Source: Euryarchaeota archaeon UBA346 (GTDB taxonomy: Archaea; Thermoplasmatota; E2; DHVEG-1). From it: a DNA stretch of 27,095 nucleotides. The stretch lies in contig DAJP01000099.1 in NCBI GenBank assembly GCA_002496355.1, forward strand, positions 13,506 through 40,600. Direction: 5' to 3'. The notes beneath the pieces were generated by a model that searched no databases, was not told where the DNA came from, and saw only the letters and a program-made list of their open reading frames with translations. The position numbers and the translations under genes were made by a program. Positions 1 to 6,220 of this stretch are shown here, in pieces. Position 1 is the first letter of the stretch. Each line of letters begins with the position of its first letter.

Positions 1-201
1 CGTCTCCCAAAAAAGGAACGATGGATCAGAACGATTCGTCCGATCCGGACCTATCTGAAACAATTACGGGAAGAGACGAAAATCGATGCACATACCTATC
101 GAGTGTACTACCGGAAGGCGAAAGGTGGTGTTTTTAGGAGTAAACAACATCTAAAATCACATCTTCTCGCGGACAATATCATCAAGGAGGAAAAACAATG
201 A
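1..201 (+). CDS. rpl19e: Ribosomal protein L19e (eL19), C-terminal part
   Basis: The 5' end is cut by the window, leaving about 66 codons open from base 1 in frame 1 and ending in TGA at 199-201. The translation carries the basic eL19 tail: a Trp followed by IRTIRPIRTYL, then LREE, YRVYYRKAKGGVFRSK and a helical end. eL19 is a large-subunit protein of archaea and eukaryotes, and in archaeal spc operons it sits just before L18, as here. Its stop overlaps the L18 start in an ATGA arrangement, so the two are probably translationally coupled. The AGGAGG of the L18 start lies inside its last codons. Confidence 0.9.
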   Translation, partial: RLPKKERWIRTIRPIRTYLKQLREETKIDAHTYRVYYRKAKGGVFRSKQHLKSHLLADNIIKEEKQ

Positions 202-710
202 AGCTTGGACCACGGTACCATGTGAAACCACGTAGACATCGTGAACGAAAAACAGATTACCGTTTACGGCTCAAGTTGCTTCGCAGTAAAAAACCACGGA
301 TTGTCGTCAGAAAATCACTCAAAGCAATTCGAGTCCAGTTCATAGAGTACAGTCCTCAGGGCGATAAGGTTCTTGTGTCAGCGATTTCAAGTGAGCTGGC
401 CAAGGAATATGGTTGGAAATACTCAGTTTCAAATACACCTGCCGCGTATCTCACTGGTTTTCTGGCAGGTAAACGAGCAACGGCAAAAGGAATCGAACAT
501 GGTGTTCTGGATATCGGTTTATATCATCCTACCCGGGGTAGCACCCTATTTGCTTCATTGAAAGGTGTCATCGACGCGGGGATTGATTGCCCCCATGATG
601 CAGAGATGCTACCGAAAGAAGACAGAATAAACGGATTACACGTCAATAAAGAAATGAAACCGCTCATCGGTGAGATAAAAACAAAGATGAACGGAGACAA
701 GGAGGATTAA
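198..710 (+). CDS. rpl18: Ribosomal protein L18 (uL18)
   Basis: This 170-aa protein matches archaeal uL18, which binds 5S rRNA in the central protuberance of the large subunit. Visible signatures are the basic N-terminus (GPRYHVKPRRHRERKTDYR), the RIVVRKSLKAIRVQ stretch and the FLAGKRA segment, with a long archaeal-type C-terminal extension. The ATG at 198 has a strong AGGAGG at 185-190 with 7-nt spacing and overlaps the L19e stop. It is followed 2 nt later by S5. The order L19e-L18-S5-L30 is the conserved archaeal spc order, which leaves little doubt about identity. Confidence 0.95.
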   Translation: MKLGPRYHVKPRRHRERKTDYRLRLKLLRSKKPRIVVRKSLKAIRVQFIEYSPQGDKVLVSAISSELAKEYGWKYSVSNTPAAYLTGFLAGKRATAKGIEHGVLDIGLYHPTRGSTLFASLKGVIDAGIDCPHDAEMLPKEDRINGLHVNKEMKPLIGEIKTKMNGDKED

Positions 711-712
711 AT

Positions 713-1462
713 ATGGCAGGACGAGAACGTGGTGGACCGAGAGGACGACGCAGACAGTTTGATGAGGGAGCAGCTCCCGTCATTTGGGCACCAAAGACCA
801 GACTAGGAAAAATGGTGAAAAACGGTGAGATTACCACCATGAGCGACGCGTTAAAATCCGGGTTACCCATGAGAGAACCTGAGATCGTTGATATTCTGTT
901 ACCAGCCGTTGAGGATGAAGTCATCGACGTGAAGATGGTACAGCGGATGACAGACTCCGGGCGACGGGTCAAATTCGTCATTACCGTTGTCGTGGGCAAC
1001 AAAGATGGTTTTGTCGGTCTTGGCCAAGCAAAAGGAAAAGAAGTCGGTTTAAGCATTAAAAGAGCGATTGAGAACGCGAAGATGAACATGATTCAGATAC
1101 GACGTGGATGCGGGTCCTGGGAATGCGGATGCCGCACCCCTCATACGATCCCGTTTTTAGTGACGGGGAAAAGTGGTTCTGTCGAAGTCACCTTTAAACC
1201 AGCGCCTCGCGGTATTGGGCTAGCCACCGGTGATGTCGCAAAGAAGATCCTCCGCCTCGCTGGTGTGAGCGACTGCTGGGCGTTCACAGAGGGGAAAACG
1301 AAGACGGTCGTTAATTATGCAAAAGGAGTCTATGACGCGTTGAAAAAGAACGCACAGATGAGGATTACCGATAGTGAGATGAGTAAACTTGGGATTATTC
1401 AAGGAAATATCGTGATACCAGTAAAAGAAGAACAAGCTGCCCCGGCTAAAACGGAGGAATAA
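713..1462 (+). CDS. rps5: Ribosomal protein S5 (uS5)
   Basis: This 249-aa protein of the small-subunit decoding region shows the archaeal/eukaryotic type S5. The N-terminal dsRBD-like domain includes VGNKDGFVGLGQAKGKEVG (about residues 97-115). It is followed by the archaeal Cys-containing loop RRGCGSWECGC and then by the C-terminal domain with PAPRGIGLATGDVAKKIL. The ATG is preceded by AAGGAGGA at the end of rpl18, with good spacing. A short acidic/Ala-rich C-terminal tail (VKEEQAAPAKTEE) extends past the core. It is co-transcribed with rpl18 and rpl30. Confidence 0.95.
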   Translation: MAGRERGGPRGRRRQFDEGAAPVIWAPKTRLGKMVKNGEITTMSDALKSGLPMREPEIVDILLPAVEDEVIDVKMVQRMTDSGRRVKFVITVVVGNKDGFVGLGQAKGKEVGLSIKRAIENAKMNMIQIRRGCGSWECGCRTPHTIPFLVTGKSGSVEVTFKPAPRGIGLATGDVAKKILRLAGVSDCWAFTEGKTKTVVNYAKGVYDALKKNAQMRITDSEMSKLGIIQGNIVIPVKEEQAAPAKTEE

Positions 1463-1466
1463 ATCC

Positions 1467-1931
1467 ATGGTGTATGCAGTTATCAGAGTAAGAGGCTCAG
1501 TAAACATAAAGCCTGACATCAAAAAAACAATGCAATTGCTACGGTTAACACGCGCGAACCACTGCGTGCTTCTGGAAGAAAATACGGTGTATAAAGGAAT
1601 GCTTCAGATGGTGAAAGACTACACTACCTGGGGTGAGATTAACAAAGAAACACTGACGAAGCTGTTAATGACGCGAGGGAGATTGATTGGTGATAAGCCG
1701 CTGACTGAGGAGTACCTGAAAAAGGCTGCACCGTATCATAATTTTGAAAAACTCTCTGAGGCGATTTTGGAAAACAAAGTACAGTACAAGAACATCCCGG
1801 AGGTTAAGCCACTGTTTCGACTCAACCCACCAAGGAAAGGTCATCGGACGGTGAAACGATCGTTTGTGAATAAAGGCTCGCTGGGGTACCGAAAGGACGC
1901 GATCAACACACTTATTGAACGTATGCTGTAA
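1467..1931 (+). CDS. rpl30: Ribosomal protein L30 (uL30)
   Basis: This 154-aa protein is of the long archaeal uL30 type (bacterial L30 is about 60 aa). It starts with the typical MVYAVIRVRGSVNI strand and the helix DIKKTMQLLRLTRANHCVLL. Near the C-terminus it has FRLNPPRKGHRTVKRSF and then GSLGYR. The ATG has GGAGGA upstream, inside the last codons of rps5. In most archaea L15 and secY follow directly. Here the next gene is a small unknown gene after a 77-bp gap, so the ribosomal operon appears to end here or to have been rearranged. Confidence 0.95.
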   Translation: MVYAVIRVRGSVNIKPDIKKTMQLLRLTRANHCVLLEENTVYKGMLQMVKDYTTWGEINKETLTKLLMTRGRLIGDKPLTEEYLKKAAPYHNFEKLSEAILENKVQYKNIPEVKPLFRLNPPRKGHRTVKRSFVNKGSLGYRKDAINTLIERML

Positions 1932-2008
1932 GCAAGCGAAATATTCCAAAAGATTATTATAGGGATTCTATTTTATTGGGTGGATAAAGAGAAAGAGGGT
2001 GTTTGAAG

Positions 2009-2227
2009 ATGGAGGAAGTTCTCTACAACATAGAAATACATCGTAATGAGGGCAACTATATGGGGAAGATTTATTCTGACATCGACGGGGTAAAAGAATT
2101 TGAAAACAACCGGATCGACCGATTACTCCGTGACATCATCGTCGATATGCAGCTTGCGTTAGACGATGAATTCTCAAGCAGGATGACCGCAACCGATATT
2201 GCGGAGTTCACCGATGAGATAAAATAA
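2009..2227 (+). CDS. Small acidic hypothetical protein (72 aa)
   Basis: I do not recognise this family. The ATG at 2009 is chosen because GAGGGT at 1995-2000 sits 8 nt upstream; an in-frame TTG two codons earlier is less likely. The product is 72 aa, acidic, with no signal peptide or membrane segment. It begins with a predicted strand region (EEVLYNIEIHR, GKIYSDIDGVKEF) and ends in probable helices (RIDRLLRDIIVDMQLALDDEF). It lies between rpl30 and rpoK with the same codon style as its neighbours, in the place where L15 would normally be. A TATA-like ATTATTATAG around 1953-1962 may give it its own promoter. Confidence 0.6.
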   Translation: MEEVLYNIEIHRNEGNYMGKIYSDIDGVKEFENNRIDRLLRDIIVDMQLALDDEFSSRMTATDIAEFTDEIK

Positions 2228-2288
2228 AACCCTTCTCTTCTGCAAAAACCTTGTTACCCTTGAAAAAACGGTCTTTTTAGGGGCAATA

Positions 2289-2296
2289 TTTTTAAA
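2289..2296 (+). promoter_or_regulatory. TATA-like box upstream of rpoK
   Basis: An AT-rich TTTTTAAA element after a purine-poor stretch lies about 53 nt before the rpoK start. With the usual archaeal 25-nt offset the transcript would start near 2318 and include the GGAGG at 2337-2341. It would drive rpoK-rps2. Inferred from position only. Confidence 0.45.
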
Positions 2297-2341
2297 GGTT
2301 TCTGTTATTTGGGCTTCTACCTATCCCGATGGCTTCGGAGG

Positions 2342-2533
2342 ATGACTGTGACGTATACTCGCTTTGAAAAAGCTCGTATCATTGGCGCGCGCGCCTTACA
2401 ACTCTCAATGGGGGCTCCCACTATCTTAGCGGAGATCCCGAAAGACATGATTGACCCTGTTGAAATCGCGATGCTTGAGTATGATGAGAATGCTATTCCC
2501 ATCACGGTGAAACAAAAGGGGATTAAAGCGTAG
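2342..2533 (+). CDS. rpoK: DNA-directed RNA polymerase subunit K (RpoK/Rpb6)
   Basis: This is the omega/Rpb6 homologue that stabilises the clamp of archaeal RNA polymerase. The diagnostic stretch YTRFEKARIIGARALQLSMG is followed by APTILAEIP and the acidic end PVEIAMLEYDENAIPITV. The length of about 61-63 aa is normal. The start is uncertain: the ATG at 2342 directly abuts GGAGG (2337-2341), whereas an in-frame GTG at 2348 has ideal 6-nt spacing, so the protein may begin two codons later. It is followed by rps2, keeping part of the archaeal RpoN-RpoK-(enolase)-S2 neighbourhood, although L13, S9, RpoN and enolase are missing here. Confidence 0.92.
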   Translation: MTVTYTRFEKARIIGARALQLSMGAPTILAEIPKDMIDPVEIAMLEYDENAIPITVKQKGIKA

Positions 2534-2548
2534 ATTTGAGGCATGACT

Positions 2549-3175
2549 ATGGCGGAAGAAAAACAATCAACAGAAACAGAACAGACGATGATGGTAACCG
2601 AAGAAATCTACATGACATCAGGTGTCCATATCGGCACAAGGCAGAAAACCGCTGATATCAAGGAGTTCATCTATAAGGTTCGAAACGATGGCTTGTACAT
2701 CATTGATGTGAAGAAAACCGATGAGCGCATAAAGGCGACTGCGAAGTTTCTTGCGAAATATGATCCCTCCAAGATCCTTGTTGTATCGGTCCGTCAGTAC
2801 GGGCAGAAGCCGGTGCGGAAACTTGGGGAGATAACAGGCATCCAGGTCCTCGATGGACGGTTCCAACCAGGTACGTTGACAAACCCGAATGCGAAAACAT
2901 TCCTTGAGCCTGAAATCATATTGTTGACAGACCCGCTTGCCGATATTCAGGCGCTGCATGAGGCCAAGAACATTGGTATTCCTGTTATTGCCCTCTGTGA
3001 TACGAACAATGAGACGAAATACATTGATTATGTCATCCCGACGAACAACAAAGGACGACGTGCGCTTGCCTTGATCTACTGGCTGCTTGCTCGTGCGATC
3101 TTACGTGAACAAGGGAAGATCCAGTCCGATGAAGAATTTAAGGTAGCAGTCGAGGATTTCGAGGCGGAAATTTAA
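2549..3175 (+). CDS. rps2: Ribosomal protein S2 (uS2)
   Basis: About 208 aa of archaeal/eukaryotic-type uS2. Signatures are the opening SGVHIGTRQKTADIKEFIYK, then LYIIDVKKTDERI, the GRFQPGTLTNPN motif and the ending AIPTNN-like block VIPTNNKGRRALALIYWLLAR. I prefer the ATG at 2549 over 2543 because GAGG at 2538-2541 gives 7-nt spacing to it and only 1 nt to the earlier ATG. The product joins the 30S head. It is probably co-transcribed with rpoK, 15 nt after that gene's stop. A T6 run just past its stop may end the transcript. Confidence 0.95.
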   Translation: MAEEKQSTETEQTMMVTEEIYMTSGVHIGTRQKTADIKEFIYKVRNDGLYIIDVKKTDERIKATAKFLAKYDPSKILVVSVRQYGQKPVRKLGEITGIQVLDGRFQPGTLTNPNAKTFLEPEIILLTDPLADIQALHEAKNIGIPVIALCDTNNETKYIDYVIPTNNKGRRALALIYWLLARAILREQGKIQSDEEFKVAVEDFEAEI

Positions 3176-3179
3176 GTAA

Positions 3180-3185
3180 TTTTTT
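3180..3185 (+). terminator. T-tract terminator after rps2
   Basis: A run of six T residues lies 5 nt past the rps2 stop and before the RBS of the next gene. Archaeal polymerase can terminate at such oligo-T tracts without a hairpin. Weak evidence, since the tract is short. Confidence 0.35.
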
Positions 3186-3224
3186 GAAATCGTCGCTCAG
3201 GTAACCAGTTCAAAGGAGAGACCT

Positions 3225-4394
3225 TTGGAAGAAAAAATCTCTGACAACATCATCCTTATCGGTACTGCTCATATTTCTGAGGAGAGTGTGCTTGAGGTAC
3301 GGAGAGCCATTGAGACCTATAAACCTGATATCGTTGCTGTTGAGCTGTGCCAGCGCCGGTATGATTCGATTTCTAAGAAGGATAAATGGGAAAACACTCC
3401 GGTGACTGCGTTAATCAAGTCCAACAACGCGTATTTTATGCTTGCTCAGACCTTCCTGGCTTCTATCCAACGGAAACTTGGCGAGGAGTACGGGGTGGAG
3501 CCTGGCTCTGAGATGATCGCTGCGATGCAGGAGGCTGAGAAAAACCATTTACCGGTCGCCCTGGTTGATCGTGACATCACCGTGACCCTGAAGCGTGCCT
3601 GGCGGATGATGGGCATCCGTGAGAAGTTCCGGGTGGTCTGGGAGTTCCTGAAGGCAATGATCGGGTATGACGAGGAGGAGCTCGAAGAACTTGACCTGAA
3701 GGAACTGATGAAACAGGATGTTCTGTCTCAGATGATGGAGGAGTTCAGCAAGATTGCCCCTAGTGCCTCAAAGGTGCTGATCTCTGAGCGGGATCATTAT
3801 ATTGCGCAGAAGATCTATGAGGAAAGCAAGAAAGGAAAAGTCGTCGCTGTCGTCGGCGCTGGTCATCTGAATGGGATCAAGAAATATCTGCAGGGCGAGA
3901 AACTTGATGCGAACCTCCATGAGTTAGAGCAGGTCCCAAAGAAACGCTTTAGTCTTGTGAAGGTTGTTGAGGTTGCGATCCCCGTGATTTTTTTTGGGTT
4001 GATCGCCTGGATCATCTACTCGACAGGGTTCGACCCGTGGAATAAAATTAAGGATATCTTTTTGATATGGTTCCTTATCCATGGGATTCTCTCCGGGATT
4101 GGTGTAGCCATTGCTCGGGGTCATCCGCTCTCGATTCTCACTGCGTTTGTCGCTGCCCCGTTCACATCTTTAGAACCGTTCTTCGCACCTGGTTGGTTCG
4201 CAGGTTTAGTCGAAGCAAAGCTTCGGAAACCAGTGATAAAAGACTTTCAGGAGCTCAGCAAAATTGAAAGCGTGCGTGGATTTTTGAAAAACAAGGTCAT
4301 TCGTCTTCTGATGGTGGTCGCTTTGGGAAATCTCGGCAGCATCATTGGAACGATCATTGCGTTACCGTGGATCCTGAGCCTTGGGCTTGGCTAA
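3225..4394 (+). CDS. TraB/PrgY-family membrane protein
   Basis: This 389-aa protein belongs to the TraB (TIKI-like, pheromone-shutdown) family. The N-terminal domain begins with GTAHIS (residues 13-18), followed by VAVELCQRRYD (about 38-47), the family stretch LVDRDITVTLKRAW (about 114-127) and GAGHLNGI (about 217-224). The conserved GTAH His and Glu residues are thought to form a metalloprotease-like site in this superfamily. The C-terminal third (from about residue 245) has several hydrophobic helices, so it is membrane anchored. The start is TTG at 3225, preceded by AAAGGAGA with normal spacing. The archaeal substrate is unknown. It stands alone between rps2 and an M50 peptidase gene. Confidence 0.85.
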   Translation: MEEKISDNIILIGTAHISEESVLEVRRAIETYKPDIVAVELCQRRYDSISKKDKWENTPVTALIKSNNAYFMLAQTFLASIQRKLGEEYGVEPGSEMIAAMQEAEKNHLPVALVDRDITVTLKRAWRMMGIREKFRVVWEFLKAMIGYDEEELEELDLKELMKQDVLSQMMEEFSKIAPSASKVLISERDHYIAQKIYEESKKGKVVAVVGAGHLNGIKKYLQGEKLDANLHELEQVPKKRFSLVKVVEVAIPVIFFGLIAWIIYSTGFDPWNKIKDIFLIWFLIHGILSGIGVAIARGHPLSILTAFVAAPFTSLEPFFAPGWFAGLVEAKLRKPVIKDFQELSKIESVRGFLKNKVIRLLMVVALGNLGSIIGTIIALPWILSLGLG

Positions 4395-4412
4395 ATGTTT
4401 TTATCCAGATTC

Positions 4413-4418
4413 TTTATA
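4413..4418 (+). promoter_or_regulatory. TATA box of the M50 peptidase gene
   Basis: TTTATA lies about 28 nt before the ATG at 4444, placing the predicted transcription start within a few bases of the start codon. The gene would therefore be read as a leaderless mRNA, which fits the absence of a Shine-Dalgarno sequence. Confidence 0.55.
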
Positions 4419-4443
4419 ACTCGTATCATTAGGTACGACTACA

Positions 4444-5184
4444 ATGTCTGAGCGGCGGAAGTTCTACACCTCTTTTCATGATCTGTCCCCCCGGGAGTAT
4501 ATGTATATCCCTGAAGGAAGCCTGGAGGTGGGAAAACCAGGGTCGTTTAGTAAAATCGAAGTAGGTCACCTGATCATCGCAATCGCGGTGTTGACCATCG
4601 CGTTTTCATTTACTTTTTCAAAGAACAATCTTCTATTCTTCGTACTAGGATCCCCGATCGATATTGGATCTTTTTTTTATTTTATGCCTATCGCTCTGTT
4701 AGGCATCGTCACCGCGTTTTTCATCCACGAGCTGTCCCATAAGATTGTCGCACAGAAATGTGGGCTATGGTCTGAGTTCCGTATGTATCCCCGCGGATTA
4801 CTCCTCTCTGTGGTCATTGCGTTCTTCACTGGTCTTGTGTTCGCAGCACCTGGTGCTGTCATGTTCCGAGGGAATGCGAATCCTTCTGATACGGGGAGGA
4901 TTGCTGCAGCGGGAGTTAGTGCAAATATCGTGATTGCGGTGTTCACCTACGTGTTGTATCACTTTATTTTTTCAGACATGGGATTGTGGGGAACCTTGAT
5001 CGGGTTTATATGCCTGGTGAATCTCTTGCTGGCGACCTTCAATTTACTGCCGTTTGGCCCCTTGGATGGCAAGAAGGTAATGATGTGGAAAGAGACGGTA
5101 TGGTTCGTGTTGTTCGCGGTCTCTGTGCTGCTGCTCAGCGGGATGTTCATTGGTGGGAATCTTCTGACGAAATTCTTCATATAA
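4444..5184 (+). CDS. M50 / site-2 protease-like membrane metallopeptidase
   Basis: This 246-aa multi-span membrane protein carries the zinc motif HELSH (H95-E96-xx-H99) inside a hydrophobic helix. It also has a second conserved motif, NLLPFGPLDG (residues 200-209), whose Asp208 is the expected third zinc ligand in the S2P/M50 fold. Proteases of this family cut membrane-embedded substrates. The order of helices (about 41-58, 78-98, 118-138, 155-175, 183-200, 213-235) fits a compact S2P core without PDZ or CBS domains. No anti-sigma-like partner is nearby, so the substrate is unknown. It starts about 60 nt after the TraB-like gene with its own TATA box. Confidence 0.85.
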   Translation: MSERRKFYTSFHDLSPREYMYIPEGSLEVGKPGSFSKIEVGHLIIAIAVLTIAFSFTFSKNNLLFFVLGSPIDIGSFFYFMPIALLGIVTAFFIHELSHKIVAQKCGLWSEFRMYPRGLLLSVVIAFFTGLVFAAPGAVMFRGNANPSDTGRIAAAGVSANIVIAVFTYVLYHFIFSDMGLWGTLIGFICLVNLLLATFNLLPFGPLDGKKVMMWKETVWFVLFAVSVLLLSGMFIGGNLLTKFFI

Positions 5185-5201
5185 TTATTCAAGGGGAAAC
5201 G

Positions 5202-5208
5202 TATATAT
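5202..5208 (+). promoter_or_regulatory. TATA box of the RNase H-fold gene
   Basis: TATATAT sits about 29 nt upstream of the ATG at 5234, predicting a start of transcription near 5230 and an essentially leaderless message. The 13-mer GAACATCTCCGAT directly follows at 5210-5222 and recurs at 6104-6116. Confidence 0.5.
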
Positions 5209-5233
5209 CGAACATCTCCGATAGTTTCTCTGG

Positions 5234-5995
5234 ATGAAAACACTGGGTGTGTACACCAAGGATTTTTCGTTATATCATGATATCATTAAAGGATTAAGGA
5301 AACGAAACGCCGCGTATGTCTCTTTGGCATCCCCAGAGAACCTTCCACGCAGAATCGGTGTGATTCTCACATCGCAAAAAGAGTACCATCGTATTTCCCT
5401 TAGTAAGAAAGTCGCTGCGGACGCGTATGATTCCATTGATTACGCCATTGATCTTGCGATGCAAAAACTCACGGGTAAAGAGTTGTATTCGAAGATCTCG
5501 ATTGGTATTGATCCAGGAGATCGACCAGGGATCGCTGTCGTTTGTGATGATATCCTGTTGCAGAAGCTGCAGGTGGACAGCCCAGAGAAGGTGGTGGGGG
5601 TAGTGAAACGTTTTTTACAATGCTATCCTTCGAAAGAGACGTACATCCGAATCGGCCATGGATCAGTGATCAATAGGAACCGCATCATCAATTCACTGAT
5701 TCCTTTGGAGACGCCTATCGAGATCGTTGATGAGACCAAAACGACGCCAGTCCAGCAGAAACGACGATGCATCCGGGATAGCGAGGCGGCAGCCGCTATC
5801 GCGCTCTTATCGGGTGGTCGGGTGCAGTCCACACTCCCCATTGAGACGTCTCGTGGGGCGATTAAGAACATTCAGCGATGGAGCCGGCAGCTCAGCGAGG
5901 GGAGATTTACGATCTCTGAGGAGACCGCACACCGGGTCTTAAAAGGAGAGCTGAGTTTACTTGAGGCTCTCGAGCAGGAAAAAAAACCAGCCTAA
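5234..5995 (+). CDS. RuvC/YqgF-like RNase H-fold protein (putative nuclease)
   Basis: A 253-aa soluble protein. From residue 88 it looks like an RNase H-like fold. SIGIDPGDRPGIAVV (89-103) matches the first acidic strand (D93). PIEIVDETKTTP (161-172) matches the second (E167) as in YqgF/RuvC. RDSEAAAAIALLSGG (181-195) gives the last Asp (D182) at the start of a helix. All three acidic positions are kept, suggesting an active Mg-dependent nuclease or resolvase. The N-terminal 85 residues resemble no domain I know, and the C-terminus ends in a helix rich in Glu and Leu. It is read from its own promoter. Precise function is unknown; fold assignment is by motif only. Confidence 0.65.
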   Translation: MKTLGVYTKDFSLYHDIIKGLRKRNAAYVSLASPENLPRRIGVILTSQKEYHRISLSKKVAADAYDSIDYAIDLAMQKLTGKELYSKISIGIDPGDRPGIAVVCDDILLQKLQVDSPEKVVGVVKRFLQCYPSKETYIRIGHGSVINRNRIINSLIPLETPIEIVDETKTTPVQQKRRCIRDSEAAAAIALLSGGRVQSTLPIETSRGAIKNIQRWSRQLSEGRFTISEETAHRVLKGELSLLEALEQEKKPA

Positions 5996-6046
5996 CTGGC
6001 TTTATATCTCTTAGTAGGAAGTAGATTTCTCTCCTCTGATTTTCTA

Positions 6047-6064
6047 TTTTTAAACTTGTTTTTT
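6047..6064 (+). terminator. Double T-tract after the RNase H-fold gene
   Basis: Two T runs (T5 at 6047-6051, T6 at 6059-6064) lie 50-70 nt past the stop at 5995, in an AT-rich stretch before the purH promoter. They fit archaeal oligo-T termination. Confidence 0.4.
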
Positions 6065-6090
6065 CTTGTAAAATCATTATTTTTATCCAT

Positions 6091-6109
6091 ATGATTCTTG
6101 CAAGAACAT
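6091..6109. promoter_or_regulatory. Palindrome in the purH upstream region
   Basis: A perfect 12-bp palindrome TTCTTGCAAGAA (6095-6106) is framed by ATG and CAT to give a 19-nt near-symmetric site. It has the same length and outer bases as the 19-nt inverted repeat upstream of arcS. It lies about 110 nt upstream of the purH start in a 225-bp gap with no gene. A protein-binding site is plausible but unproven. Confidence 0.35.
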
Positions 6110-6182
6110 CTCCGATCTCTTATTTTAGTCAGTTTCACGAGTTTTACATCCTACTTTCGGAACTACTGACTCGACCCAAATG

Positions 6183-6187
6183 TTTAT
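6183..6187 (+). promoter_or_regulatory. Probable TATA box of purH
   Basis: A TTTAT element lies 34-38 nt before the purH ATG, predicting a short leader of about 13 nt. A near-palindrome GGACATATGTTCC follows at 6195-6207, at the expected transcription start, where a bound repressor could block initiation. Confidence 0.4.
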
Positions 6188-6220
6188 GGGCATCGGACAT
6201 ATGTTCCTTGGGTAAGAATA

